From: Congeria kusceri
Lineage: Eukaryota; Mollusca; Bivalvia; Myida; Dreissenidae
NCBI GenBank assembly: GCA_027627225.1
Contig: CM051028.1
Location: 21,220,201-21,284,200, forward strand
Direction: 5' to 3'
DNA: 64,000 nt
The translations under genes were made by a program, and so were the position numbers. Shown piece after piece: positions 49,446 through 62,100 of the stretch (positions are counted from its first letter, which is position 1; each line of letters begins with the position of its first letter). A model generated the notes under the pieces. It made no database searches and was not told where the DNA came from. It saw only the letters and a program-made list of their open reading frames with translations.

Positions 49446-49599
49446 CAATTGTGATTACCTTGGAATCAACGCACAGTTTAAGCATTTTAAATTATACACA
49501 CCTATACTATTATAGAACATGTATCGGGGAACGTGTATAAGCTAAGATCACGCAGTACTAATCTTTAATTCCCAGACATTTGCTAATGGTTTGCAAAAA

Positions 49600-52500
49600 G
49601 GCATGGGGATTCAATCCGACACTTTGCTTGGCAGCGTTCGAGTAAATGACAATGGTATTTTCGAATATCCAATATACAAACATGTAGATTGGAAATTTAC
49701 AACTGGAAATTCGAATGTCCAATCTCCAATATACATTTATGACTTTACCCTAAACCTAACGTCGTTTGGTATTGTAGGCATTGTCTGCCGTTGGAAAGGT
49801 CGGGGCCACTGTGGTACGGTGTCAGCTCCGCTGAAGAGATGCACCACAATGCATAAAAACGGCTAGGTGTTACTGGTAGCAAATCGCCAGAACTGTCCGT
49901 CGTTCGCGCTTGGCCTCTCGCAGCAAGCCGAGCTCTCATTTTAAATTGTAATTCACTCAAACACTACTCAAACACTACAAATTCTCAGACCCCTATTTAC
50001 GCCGCGCCGAGGTACAATCGGGCTGAATGAGATATCGTTTGAATGGTCAGGAAGGTGTCAGTCCCGCTGGAGAGATGCACTACAATGCATAAAAACGGCT
50101 AAGTGTACACTTTTTGGAGATTAGATATTCGAATTTACAATTCCGAATTTCCAATCTACATTTGGTTTGGATATTGGGTATTGGACATTCGATTTTCCGA
50201 TTCCGATTCTCCAAAATCTAAATTTTTTGGGATATTGGAGATTGGACATTCGAATTCCAGGTCTGAATCTTCAATCTACATTTTTGGTGGATATTGGATA
50301 TTCGAATATACCATTTTCATTTACTCAAACAATGCCAAGCAAAGTGTCGGCTGCAATCACCATTGATTTGTGCAAGCCATTAGTTTTCTCGCGTCTTGAC
50401 CAGGGAACGAAATGTTCGGGCCCGTATCTCGGCCCCGCGGGCTCCAAAGGGACTGAACGATGTGTCGTTTAAAAGGTCAGCGCAAGTCCGATCCCCAATG
50501 TTCGCTCTGTGGCCTCAGATCAATCCGACGGTTTGCGAGACTTGACCGTGGATCAGACATTAATTTCCTACCCTAAATATACGATTCTTTGAATAAGCAA
50601 TTCTGAATCTCCAATATACATTTTTTGGATATTGGATAATAGAAATTCGAATTTACAATTCCGAATCTCCAATCTACATTTTTTTTATATTGGATGTTGG
50701 ACATTCGAACATCCTATTCCGAATCTCAAATCTACATTTTTGGGGGATATTGGAGATTGGATAATCAAATTTCCAGCTTTGAATCTCCAATCTACATGTT
50801 TGGGGGATTGGAGATTGGAGGTTGGAATATACCATTGTCATTTACTCGAACGCTGCCATGCAAAGTGTTGGCCGGAATCACCATGCATTTTGGCAAGCCA
50901 TTAGTTTGTTCGCGTCCAGACCCGGGGAAGAAATGATCGGACCCGTATCTCCGCCGCGCGGGCTACGATCGAGCTGAACGAGATTTGGTTTGAAAGGTCA
51001 GTGCCATTGTGGTACGGTGTCAGTCCCGCGGAAGAGATGCACTACAATGCATAAAAGCGGCTGTGTTATGGTAGAAATCGCCAAAACTGCCCGTCGTTCG
51101 CGCTAGGCCACTCGCAGCCAGGCGAGCTCTCGGCGACGGGGCTGCGGGAGGACACTGGGGGGGGGGGGGGGGGGGGGTGCCAGTCCCGCTGTAGAGTTAG
51201 ATACACTAACGTCATGAATGTGATCGTGATCTGGCAGTGGTCTAAGGGAGACTACTCGTACGTACCGGGTATCCGGGGCGTCGGTCCCGCTGAAGAGGTA
51301 AACTGTTATATGCAAAAACGGCAGTGTTACTGGTAGTGTATCGCCACTGGGGGTTGTCAGTCCCGCTAGGGAGAATATATATTATGCATACAAACGACAA
51401 AGAGTTACTGGTAGTAAATCGCCACCATCAAGCCAAACTTCGTTCTTAAAATAAGTAATTCTGAATCTGCAATATACATTTTTGGATATTGGATATTGGA
51501 AATTCGAATTTCCAATTCCGAATCTCCAATCTACATTTGTTTTGGATACTGGATATAGGACATTCGAATTCCCGATTCCGAATCTCCAATCTATATTATT
51601 GGGGGATATTGGAGATTGGACATTCGAATTTCCAGTTATGAATCTCCAATCTACATTTTTTTTGGATATTGGAGATTGGACATTCGAATTTCCGAATCCG
51701 ATTCTCCAATCTGCATTTATTTTGGACATTGGAGATTGGACAATCGAATTTCCATTTCTGAATCTCCAATCTACATTTTTGGGGGCTATTGGATATTGAA
51801 GATTCTAATATACCATTGGCGTTTACTCGAACAGTGCCAAGCAAAGTGTTGGCCAGGATCACCATGCATTTTTGCAAGCCTTTCGTTTGCTCGCGTCCAG
51901 AAAGAAGCGTTGAAGAAATTATCGGACCCGTATCCCCGCCGCGCGGGCTGGGCTCGGGCTGAACGAGATGTCGTTTAGAAAGTCATCGCATGTCCGATCC
52001 CCAATGTTCTCTCGGTAGCCTCAGATCATTCCGACGGTTGGAGAGATATGACCGTGGATCAGACATTAAATTTGCGAACCTAAATATACGATTCGTTGAA
52101 AAGCAATTCTAAATCTCCAATATACATTTTATGGATATTGGATATTTGAATTTCCATTTCGAATCTCCAATCCACATTTGTTTTGAATATTGGATATTCG
52201 ACATTGGAATTTTTAATTCCGAATCTCAAATTTACATTTTTGTTGGATATTGGAGATTGGACATTCGATTTTCCAGGTCTGAATATCCAATCTTCATGTT
52301 TGGTTGATATTGGATATTGGATATTTGAATATACCATTGTCGTGTACTCCAACACTGCCAAGCAAAGTGTCGGTCTGAATAACCATTCATTTTTGCAAGC
52401 CATTAGTTTGCTCGCGTCCAGACCCGTGGAAGAAATACTTGGGCCCGTAACTCCGCCGCGCGGGCTACGCTCGGGCTGAACAAGGTGCCGTTTGAAAGGT

Positions 52501-52890
52501 CAGCGCCAGTCCGATCCCCAATGTTCGGTTGGTAGCCTTCGATCAGTCAGACGTTTGCAGAAACACGGTCGTGGATCAGACATAGAATTTCTTACCCTAA
52601 ATATACCATTTTTAATAAACGAATTTGAATCTCCAATATACATGCTTTTTAGGGATATTGGAGATTCGACATTCAAATTTACAATTTTTTATTTCCAATA
52701 TACATTTTCTTTAGATATTGGATATTAATTATAATAATTTCGAATCTCCAATCTAAATCATGTTTTGATATTGGAGATTCGAATATATCACTGTTATTAA
52801 CTTGAACACTCTGCATGCAAATGCCGACCGTTTAAACCGGGCAATTTTTTCAAGCCATTAGTTTGCTCGCGTCCAGGCCCGGGGAATAAC
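49600..52890. repeat. Composite array: ~57 bp AT units and GC-rich spacer units
   Basis: Runs of a unit marked by ggatattggagattggacat, tcgaatttccaattccgaat and ctccaatctacatttttt alternate with a spacer marked by gccaagcaaagtgttggcc, ccattagtttgctcgcgtcc and ccgccgcgcgggct. Spacers begin near 50335, 50852, 51835, 52357 and 52815. A copy near 49612-49670 is in the opposite orientation. Each AT unit holds both GGAGATTGG and CCAATCTCC, so it can fold on itself. ORFs on both strands (IYIFGGYWRLDIRISNSES-like) come from the repeat. Confidence 0.82.
51157..51177 (+). repeat. G21 homopolymer
   Basis: Twenty-one consecutive G within the composite array. A likely quadruplex former and an assembly weak point. 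Confidence 0.97.
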
Positions 52891-52893
52891 TTT

Positions 52894-53159
52894 TCAGGAC
52901 TGGTATTTATAAAGAATCTCAGTCTAAAATTAAGAAAATCTTTAAATTTTCAAATTTAATTATTGGATTTTCTGACAAAGCAATACATTTCTGGAAGATT
53001 ATGACACATAATTTGCAATATATTTCAAAGTGTATTAATATCTAGCGTATGTCGTGCAAATGTTCCAAAGCATAGCGTTTTAAAAACAAAATCAAATGTT
53101 TACTTTAGTTCAACTTAAGTTAAGAACGGTTTAAGAATCTTTATAAATATGGGCCCTGA
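52894..53159. mobile_element. MITE, 266 bp
   Basis: Ends TCAGGACTGGTATTTATAAA and, reversed, TCAGGGCCCATATTTATAAA, both followed by GA-A/TCT. The interior is AT-rich with no ORF. It interrupts the end of the composite array at 49.6-52.9 kb. Confidence 0.6.
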
Positions 53160-53993
53160 TAAATATGATAATATCACACGCTAAACTAGAGAACACTGTA
53201 TCTTTCACCTGATGCAGTAGTACATTTATGTTCAAACTCGCTGTACATGACAAAGTCGTTAGGATATACTTCACATATGCAACGCATTCGTTCAATGTTT
53301 TGTTTATATTAATCTGATTTCCTTCGTAATGTCATCAATATCCCTCTGATGGAATGTCCGTAGTTGCCGTAGTACAAGAATGTAAATGAAACATTGTTGT
53401 ATCATTACTCCGTGTGTTAAATTGTGCTACGGCCTATACATCTGTTAAAATCGGTATGTCTGTTATATGATAAGTTAGCGATCTGGAGTTCAGTTTTAGC
53501 AGATATTTTATATTTTTCAATGTGGTACATACTGTCATTTAGGGAGAATGTAGATCTCTACACGGCACTCGATTCTCTTAAATATTGTCGGTCACATTGC
53601 TCTGCTAGCTTTAAACATTAGCAAAGATTTTCACAAGACATGTAAAGGTTGTTTTGGTGTATAATCAAGTCAAGAAGGCAATCGGTGCATTGTTCCATTA
53701 ACTTTACGACCTGGTATTCCGATGCCAATCGTAGTTCAATTGCCTTATTATAAGCTAATAACATAATGAAAATGATATCAAATTACAATTCAACAATGCG
53801 CTTCTTTGTGTGACGTAGGATTAATTTTTTACAATGTTAAGTACAGTCAGCAGAGAATTTCGTATAATGTAACATCAACAGTATGTTCATTCGCAACAGT
53901 GCTTTACTTTTATAACCAATTTTAGAGTACTCTGACACTGATTCCCATTGTGTCTGACACGTTATTAATTGCATCAAATATCAAAGTGTATAG

Positions 53994-54235
53994 TCAAAAA
54001 AACGATTTACATGGAACTCGATCCCTAAGATCTGGATAAATACACCGCATAAATGGTATAAAGTTTTCCAACGTCTTGCATGGAAGTGGGATCACATTCC
54101 ATTTACCCTCAAACGTCGATTGGAATACCAAAGATGTCACCGGTAAAAGAAACTTTATAACAGGAATTCGCACGTCGTCCACAATCAACGTCACATCTGT
54201 TTACATACTTGATTCACCAAACATACAGACGCCGA
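53994..54235 (-). pseudogene. BTB/POZ-domain exon fragment, in-frame TAA
   Basis: Minus-strand frame reads GVCMFGESSM, TAA at 54201-54203, then TDVTLIVDDVRIPVIKFLL, PVTSLVFQSTFEGKWN and FIPFMRCIYPDLRDRV. The order D-V-T-L-I-V, I-x-V-x-K-F-L-L, S-x-V-F-x-x-x-F and F-x-x-F-x-x-C-I-Y-P is the first half of a BTB/POZ domain, a homodimer fold used in Cullin-3 adaptors and transcription factors. A GTAAAT after CCA T could be a donor. Otherwise the frame stops at 53994. No second exon was found in the window. It is a pseudogene or partial copy; the domain call is by pattern. Confidence 0.68.
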
Positions 54236-54744
54236 TGTCTAACTTCGTAGTTAAACCTGTTGTCTGTAAAGCAGCCAATTTCTGTACATGTTTAATAGAA
54301 ATATATGTGTATAGTTTACCTCAAAAATATTTGTGCATACGCGAGATGGCATTACGTTTTTAGTTCAGCCACGATATAATGTCGAGAGGACATCCAATCT
54401 TGTGATCCGTAGACATTGTATAATGTATAATGTACCTAGAAATTCCACAATATCTAGAAAACATACCGCAATCAAAACATTTTATTTAGGCGATTTATCA
54501 TAAAGAACTACAAATTAAATTTAAACCTGGTAGTATATCGTCACAGACAAATCGGGTCGATATTAAAGTTAAAGGGGCGAATCGACGATAAATCGGTCAT
54601 TACATTTGCAAAAGTACATTTACAGAGAATTTTTAAGCATGGTTATATATGGTGGCATTTTTTCTAAAGCAGTTAACAGACACATTTAATTTTATTTTGT
54701 AGTGAGTGGATAAAATGATACGTTTGACAGTGCGTAAAAATTGC

Positions 54745-55350
54745 AATAATAACAATACCAATATGAATCTCTTTAACTGCTTGGCAGATTTCGCTCAAAC
54801 TTCTACAGCTGAAGAACCTTTAAGTGTAGGTGATCGTAAAGGAAAGAATTTCGGCTGCTACCAATTGTGGTAGAATTATGACCATTTGTTATTTTCCACT
54901 ATATAGTAAATAGTTCCTGAAATATTGGTGACTCAATTCCACTTTAACTGCTCGGCGGATTTCTATCAAGCTTTCACAGCTGATAGACCTTAATGTGAAG
55001 GTGATTGTAAAGGAAGGGACTTTAGCTAAGGCCAATTTTGACAGAATTACGGCCCTTTGTCGTTTTTTCACTATAGGGTTTTGTGGACACAATTCCTCTT
55101 TAACTGCTTGGCGGATTGCGCTAAAATAGTTACAGCTGAAGTAACTTAACGTGTATGTGATAATAAAGAAAGAAATTTCGGCTACAACCAATTTCGGCAC
55201 AATTATTGTCTTTTGTCATTTGTGTCCACTATAAAATATACATTTATACTTCACGAAATTGTGTCACCTCTTTAACTACTTGGCGGATTTCACACCAACT
55301 TTCACAGCTGAAGAACCTTTAAGTGTAGGTGATCGTAAAGGACGCAATTT
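54745..55350 (+). repeat. ~170 bp tandem repeat, about four copies
   Basis: Marker ctctttaactgcttggcgga and acagctgaagaacctttaag near 54768, 54942, 55107 and 55268. Diverged copies; the end runs into tgttggcgacatgccctgtg. Probably the core of another non-autonomous element. Confidence 0.8.
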
Positions 55351-55785
55351 ACTGTTGGCGACATGCCCTGTGTTTGTGTCTAAACATGTGTCGTGGGGGC
55401 TTCAGTATCTGTGACAAATCTAGTTTAATTTTTAAGCTTTTTAAGGATGCTGTCCCTTTAATACTATAGCAACATGATATATACAGGAATGCGTGTGTTA
55501 TGAAAATTTTTGAACTATATCGTTTGATTTCGAGACGGGCTGACTGGTATGCATTCTATTTAAAAACAACAACAAAAAAACAAGATTGTTCAATAACGTC
55601 CTTCGTTTAAATATGATTCCACTAAATACTTATTATGAAAATCCCTCAAATGATATATTTCTAATCAAAACGTTATAAAAATATTAAAATATTATTAAAA
55701 TGTACGCAAGCTTACCAGTATATAGAGAGTGCGATGAAAAACTACGACCCTTCCCATTACTGTAACATATGATTATGAAAAGGTT

Positions 55786-56003
55786 GATTTGCTAAATGTC
55801 TTCTTTAATATTGCCGATTATTTTGATAAGGATTGGCATAAGGGATTATTGTACAAACTTAATTCTGTTGGTATTAGAAACGACTTATGTAAATGGATAT
55901 ATAACTACTTGTCACAAGAAACCAGAAGGTTGAGCGTCACTGCACTGATACAACAGACGGTGCGCCTACTTGCTGTGACTATCTTTGGGACTGTTTTTTT
56001 TTA
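55786..56003 (+). mobile_element. LINE reverse-transcriptase fragment
   Basis: The frame FFNIADYFDKDWHKGLLYKL followed by NSVGIRNDLCKWIYNYLSQ resembles the conserved RT region F-D-x-S-K-A-F-D-x-V-W-H-x-G-L-L of Jockey/CR1-like LINEs, with the catalytic D-x-x-x-A-F-D decayed to N-I-A-D-Y-F-D. It stops in a T-rich stretch. No upstream endonuclease or downstream FADD motif is visible. Confidence 0.7.
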
Positions 56004-56324
56004 GACTTTTTATCTTAATATGTCAATATTTAAAAAAAAAAGAACCTTGGAAGAACGTTGCTTTTTCTTCGATCTTATTTCTGCTTAAACACCATGAGTA
56101 ATAATAACATATTGATAATAATATGTTTTTGTAATGTATAAATTAAAACATGTTACGAATATAAACAAGTAAATGTCCATTATTCTTACAAAATATCAGT
56201 TAATCTGTGTCTTCACTTTGACATATCGTGTAACGCATGTATGTAGTTAAATCGCCGAACAAAGCTCGTTGAACAGTCTAATCTACGGTGTTCTGTTACC
56301 GCCATCGTAGTTTCGTGGCTTCGA

Positions 56325-56800
56325 CCCGTGTTTATGAAAGGGCGACGACCCGCTGACACGATTCGCCGACGGGCTGACTCGATAACCCGAAGCGCAGAGA
56401 CGATGCGCCGAAGCGAAGACACGATACGCCGAAGCGATATAAACGTCACAATCTCGTGCGGTTTTTTCATATGTGGCTATAAAATTGGGCGAAGATACGA
56501 CGAGAAAACGTTCATATCGCCACGGCGCATCGTGTCGGTGGTTCGGCGTATCGTGTCGGCGCGTCGGCGTATCTTGTCCGCGCTTCGGCGTATCATCTCG
56601 GCGCGTCGGCGTATCGTGTCGGCGCGTCAGCGTATCATCTCGGCGCGTCCGCGCCCTTTCATTTCTGAGGTCAAAATCGCGCCGAGACGATACGCCGACG
56701 CGCCGAGACGATACGCTGACACGTCGACACGCCGAGACAATACGCCGAAGCGCCGACACAATACGCCGAAGCGCCGACACGATGCGCCGAAGCGATATAA
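56325..56800. repeat. CpG-dense 21-bp array in forward-reverse-forward order
   Basis: Unit CGATACGCCGAAGCGCCGACA, shown here as CGATACGCCGAAGCGCCGAC plus A. Forward copies at about 56330-56440, reverse copies at 56505-56650, forward copies at 56680-56795, with spacer cctttcatttctgaggtc between the last two blocks. The motif gaagcgatataaacgtc closes both forward blocks. Strongly GC- and CpG-rich against an AT-rich background. ORFs in five frames (RRIVSAL and SRRVGV units) follow from the 21-bp period. Confidence 0.88.
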
Positions 56801-57324
56801 ACGTCGCAATAATCTACCAGATAAAACACAGAAATAACGTAATTAAATATTTATTAGCGTGACATATACATTTAAAAAAGTGGGATATACATTTTATGAC
56901 AATAATATAGGGTATATTCTAGCATCCGGCCCTGTGGGCCTATAACTCACCGTGTATATTAAATCTAAATAAAGATCTGTGTGAACTTGTACATGTAAAT
57001 TCAAAGAAAATCAGTCCACAACATTGATATATATCTATAACATGTATATTTGGATGGGAAATTTGGTTGAATTGAGGAAATTGGTACAATGGTGAATAAC
57101 AGCTCGTATGAAACGAGATATAAAGGTATCTGTGCATAAATGGTACTGGTAAAATACAATAATTATTATTAACCTTTGCTTTTAAACACAATTAATAAAT
57201 AGCATGCGTATTGCAAACATTGTCATCAATAATTATTAAACAGCTTGAACCTATTATACATGGAGCGCAAACGAATAAATTATTAAATATTGTTCTTAAG
57301 TAAGTAAGAGCTTATATTTAGTAG

Positions 57325-57583
57325 CTATTTAGCAAGTTTCCTTGGGTACTCAACCATCAAATGTTTATCTTGGTCACTTAAGGTTGTAAATTCAACCGAT
57401 CTCAGAATTCCAGAGAAGTATTTGTCTCTTAGACTGACGTACAGTGGACAGATGAGAATAAAATGTTGCTCGTCCTCAACAAGTTTCGTGTCGCAGAGTG
57501 TGCATAGTCTCTCTTCCGGCCTCTCCCCGACGTATCTTCCGGTTTCCACTCGTAACGGCAGTATTCTAGTGCGTGTCTAGGTT
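57325..57583 (-). mobile_element. LINE C-terminal zinc-binding fragment
   Basis: The minus frame reads TRILPLRVETGRYVGERPEE, then RLCTLCDTKLVEDEQHFILI and CPLYVSLRDKYF, ending PRKLAK and a stop at 57325. The C-x2-C-x(8)-E-x-x-H-F-x(3)-C-P pattern is the zf-RVT region at the end of many LINE polyproteins. A TAG precedes it. No matching RT lies upstream on this strand. Confidence 0.72.
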
Positions 57584-57589
57584 AGTAAG

Positions 57590-58690
57590 GATAGTTAAAA
57601 TTAAATTAAGCTCCAAGTTCGGCTCAGATCCGAACGTATGTTTAAACGTGCTATTGTTGCGTAGCTTGGACACTCACACTTTGCTCCCACTCGGTTTCAT
57701 AACGGTCCTGTATACGAGATTTTAAATCGGCTAGATTGACAACTGATCTCTGTACATAATGTTTATCAAGCAGGGCTCGCGCTGGCGATCGCCATTTGAG
57801 CCATTGGCGAAATAATTCAGAACTTGGCTCAATAAAATCTCAATTGGCTCAAACACCCCAAAACCCCCAACTTTGAAACTTCGGAAAACCCAGATTTCAT
57901 AACAAAGAAAACGAAAGTAGCCAAGTCCCGCGAGAGCGAGATCTACTCAGACTGGTTTACATTCTAAATAGTTTCAGCTGATAACGCAAGTAATATATCG
58001 ATAAGACACAGTCACGATTAGCCTCACGTGTTAATTGGTGTCAAGTGGGCAAATGGCTCTTGTGAAAACAATGTCTATGGTCGACCGTTTGTATTTTAAT
58101 TGCTCCCGATTGTGGTTGATTATCACACAGGCGGCGACTGAATCAACTTGTAAAGAACGTTGTTATAGATTAATGAGAGGACTAAAGGAGGGATTATAAA
58201 AATGGAGTTAATTAGCAAAGCCCAAGTTTATTAACATGTCTTTTACATCGGAGCACCCCTTGTCCCTACACGTAATGTAGTCGCCGATAAATGCACGTTG
58301 TGGTAAGTCTGGTGTCGCGAAATGACATAATACGATTCAAAAATATGTAAATTGCTAAAATCCGTTGCTTCCTTCCCCATTGGATTCACGCATTATCATA
58401 TAAAGGTACTGTATCAACTAACCTGTATACATAGTACCAAACACAAACAGAACGCACACCATGTATACGAGCTCAAGGTGTATTTGAACGGCTTAGTCCT
58501 CACAGCTTTAATAGTATTATAAGTGTGTTGATTTATTTTGTTTTTGATGAGTTCGTTTTAAAGTATTGCCCGTTTTATCGTCACAAACACAACATAAAAT
58601 CCGCAGTCCATAGAAAATAATTCAATACTTCTTAAATTGGCATTAGTTCTTATGAACGTAAATGGCATTTATTCGACCGGAAACTGTTTC
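57590..58690. other. Mostly unique sequence; possible element end at 57770
   Basis: cagggctcgcgctggcgatc, then gccatttgagccattggcga near 57770 looks like the end of a DNA element, but no opposite end was found. Confidence 0.3.
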
Positions 58691-58696
58691 TTATAC

Positions 58697-59065
58697 TTAT
58701 TTTTTTCTCTTTAAATTTTGCGTCAATAATAAAGCTGTACCAATAGATTCTGTTTTACCGTTTGTTCTCTGTGATATTGTTCCTATCTTTAATTTATGTT
58801 GTATGTCAGATTTAATTTCTTCTGGAAGAAGTATATATTCCTCTTTTGTGGATAAGTTTTCTCCACGCGGATTAAATGAGGCAACGAGTTCATTATATAA
58901 ATTACGATCCAATTTATAAGCCAGTCGGATTGAATGTAATATCATGCTGATCATCGATCCTCCCATTTGCAGTTTCCTTATAGAACAGACTTTGGCTTTT
59001 TCCTTGCCTTCCGCCAAAACTTCAACCCGTGCATTTGGCAGTCCTATATCGACATCATCCTTCAT
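58697..59065 (-). CDS. Hypothetical protein, 122 codons, intronless
   Basis: ATG at 59065-59063 is preceded in frame by a TAG two codons earlier. The product starts MKDDVDIGLPNARVEVLAEG and includes CSIRKLQMGGSMISMILHSI and SFNPRGENLSTKEEYILLPE, ending NLKRKK. Composition is balanced (charged, Leu/Ile, few repeats), so it looks like real or once-real coding sequence. There is no signal peptide, membrane helix or motif I can name. It might be a gag-like or ORF1-like scrap of a mobile element, or an isolated exon. No TIR or LTR pair was found around it. Confidence 0.4.
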   Translation of the reverse strand: MKDDVDIGLPNARVEVLAEGKEKAKVCSIRKLQMGGSMISMILHSIRLAYKLDRNLYNELVASFNPRGENLSTKEEYILLPEEIKSDIQHKLKIGTISQRTNGKTESIGTALLLTQNLKRKK

Positions 59066-59129
59066 TAACTACGGATTAAGCCGAATGGCGTTATGTCCTT
59101 TAACCAAAGGTTTTACAATAAATTAGACG

Positions 59130-62100
59130 TTCGGTATTGGACTATTCCTACCATCAAAGTCTTGCAATAGCATTCATTAGCAAGAAACGCTGCATATGTT
59201 CGTTGATTGATTTAACAGTAATATTTATATAACTATATGTACAGAAATAAAAGCAATAAACTAACCAAAATAGGACGGAAAACATATCAATCATCTTTCA
59301 TATAGACAGCACTCAAAGACATTCGTTAAGTTGATTGACGCTTCCCAGTAATTTTCAGCCAATTGTTGAGCATGACAATAGAAGGGCTGAGAACAAGAAC
59401 AATTTATGATTAATTTAAATCATAATGCAAAACGGTCAATGCAGCATGCAGACGATGCAATATTTGAAAGAGGAACAACATTTTAATATTGAAAGATTCT
59501 CATCAAGCATCGTTGAACTCCATACAGTAGCGCTGATATCAATAATACACAGACACGTATTGAACTATAATCAAAGCTCGTAGCAAAATGCTGATCTCAT
59601 CTTGGTACACTTAACTAATGTCAAAGGTTGCTGTGAACGAGTCTAAACAAGAATGTTGCGCTACACGCATGTACTATATTCAGAGACCTATTACCCAAAT
59701 TAAGCAAAATAACATGCTCATATATTTGTCACTTTAAATGAGGTTCCATGTATGCGACTGGGTGATTCCCCATTTCTTTCGGACGGCAGGAAAGAGAGCA
59801 CACTTTGCTTTACATTCACTCTAACTATAATGCATCCATGTTTTTCTTTCCAATAGCTCATTCAGCGAAACATGAGCTCGCGATATAATCAACATTTGTT
59901 CAAATATGCATGTACATGTATATCACTATGTGCCTGCACACAAACGCATTTACTTCATCAGCTGTATCGCTGAACCTTCGCTTTTGTGTATATTGTATTC
60001 ATATATTTATAAAACTGAATAAAATGAAATAACAATTTGGCTATAATGTTAAAACATATTTGTTATTTATTTTAATAAGTATTCTTGAGATTTATGTATA
60101 ATACTTAAAGTGTTTAAATGTATATGAACTATTGTCAACAATGAGCGTAATATACAATTTACCTTATTTATGAAGAAGGTTAATCCTTGTCTACGTATTA
60201 CATAGCACGTATTGAGCAAATTAAACTGTGTTTGATGTATACATCATGGTAACTAAGTCGGTTTTGTGTTCAGCCAAACTATATTTCAACATAAATCCGA
60301 TATCAGATATGGGACGATAATTTAAAACAAGTGTAATAACATGCAATATTATCCTATTAAGATTGATTGGTTGATATGCTAATTATTTATTGAATGTTTT
60401 GCATGAGTAACTGTGTCACAAAATATATTATCTACACGGTTTATAACGCTTCTTAATCAAATGAGTTGTGGGCGAAGTGAACTTAAATCGAAATTAAGAC
60501 CAAGTTAAGTTTATTCAAATTAAATATTTTGGTATTTGGTGGATAGTATCAGCGTCTTCCAGTATAGCATCACAATCTGACAACAGCACAATGTATCAGT
60601 TTCCACAATAATACAAGTATATGGATTTCTACTACAACTGAATTTAAATTAAAGAAAAAGCATTATCAGATATTAATTAAAATTTACAAACACTACTTAT
60701 CAACGCATGTTTTGACAAGGAAAATGCCCAGGTATCGAACACCTATCGAATGTCAGACGTAGAGGCATTAAGTCACAGCAAAATGTCAGCGCTTTAATTG
60801 TCTAATTATGTCATAGCATTTACCTATGTTCTATTGCGTGCCTACATGAATGTGTGTTTTAAACTGCTGGTTAGGTACATTATCAGTGGGGAACGTTTAG
60901 AACGTAGTTTAGTAATTAAACCAACGACATTAGAGACAAGCATTGTCTTTAAAAAAAAAAAATCGGCGTTTAAATAAATATTGAGATGTCATTTAAAAAT
61001 TACTTAAACAGACGGCCAAGATGATCGGTTACATGACTTCTCAACCACAGATATTTTGGTCCCCGCCAATATTAGGAGACTTATCGGACCCCAGATTTTT
61101 CGGACACTATAAGAAAACTTCTCGGACCCAAAAGTTAATTTGAGATAAATTTATTCATTATTAATTTAATAGAATTATCATTAATATCTATGCCGTGAAT
61201 AAACCAATCATACAGCTCCATGTTTCTACCAGTGATATATGAATAACCAAAATCATTTAGGTTAACATAATTGTTATCTGAATTTATCAAGCCAATTTAA
61301 AAAATTAACAATGTAAGAACATAATTTCGGGAAGGAATTAAAATTATTATGCCTTATTACCATAACTTCGTGGGTTACCATAATTCCGTGGCTGTTTAAA
61401 ACTAATAGAAATGCGCTCGTGCATCCGAAAACATTGTCCGAATTACGATAACTGTTAATTTAATTGTATATTTGTGCAGTATCTGAAAAGGGAATCGTAT
61501 TAAATGTCAACCAGTGAGTGACTTGGTCATTTAAATCACCAATTAATGACATTAAATACACAACTTATTTACTACCCATCAACAACTTTGGAATTAAATT
61601 TATGAAAGTTTGTTCTATAAAAAAGGTATATTTAGAACAGTTTTCCAAGGATAATTGCACATGTATGATTATCTCCCTTGTGTTTATTTCTCAATGGAAT
61701 TTTGCTTTTTTCGGTCAAATTAAAATAATCAATCCCCCTTCTCTAAATGTGGTTGACATTTTTAAAATTTAATTTTCAGTTAGCATTCCTACCCATGAAT
61801 CGCTGCGTGCAATTTTATCATTTATTTAATATTAAAGAACAATAACTAACACAATATAATATTTATAGATTTATGAAGCCTAAAGTTACACATGTACAAA
61901 GAAAATCGAACAAATTTGTAGATTTCGTCAGGCCTATAAAATGTTTCCTTTTAAAAAATATGATAAAGAGTGTGTATTTATAACGATACCATTTTCAAAA
62001 ACTAGTTTTCACTAAGATTTTCGGTTGTTGATAAGCACAGGGTCCAGCACAAACAAAGTGAAACTAATTGATGCTGTTAACACTCTTTCACAACCAAATC

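Noticed and set aside
46378..49448. Ser/Thr/Pro-rich minus ORFs as a mucin-like gene
   Set aside because: The 57-bp period explains them; stops recur between them, there is no signal peptide, and the plus strand looks tRNA-derived.
49745..51978. ORFs of 70 to 120 codons, both strands
   Set aside because: Derived from the composite array at 49.6-52.9 kb.
54282..54352. Tiny first exon (11 codons) joined to the BTB exon
   Set aside because: The implied intron would be only 38 nt, too short for an animal intron.
56283..56862. Arg-rich ORFs of 129 to 169 codons on both strands
   Set aside because: The 21-bp repeat opens most frames; text is only repeat units.
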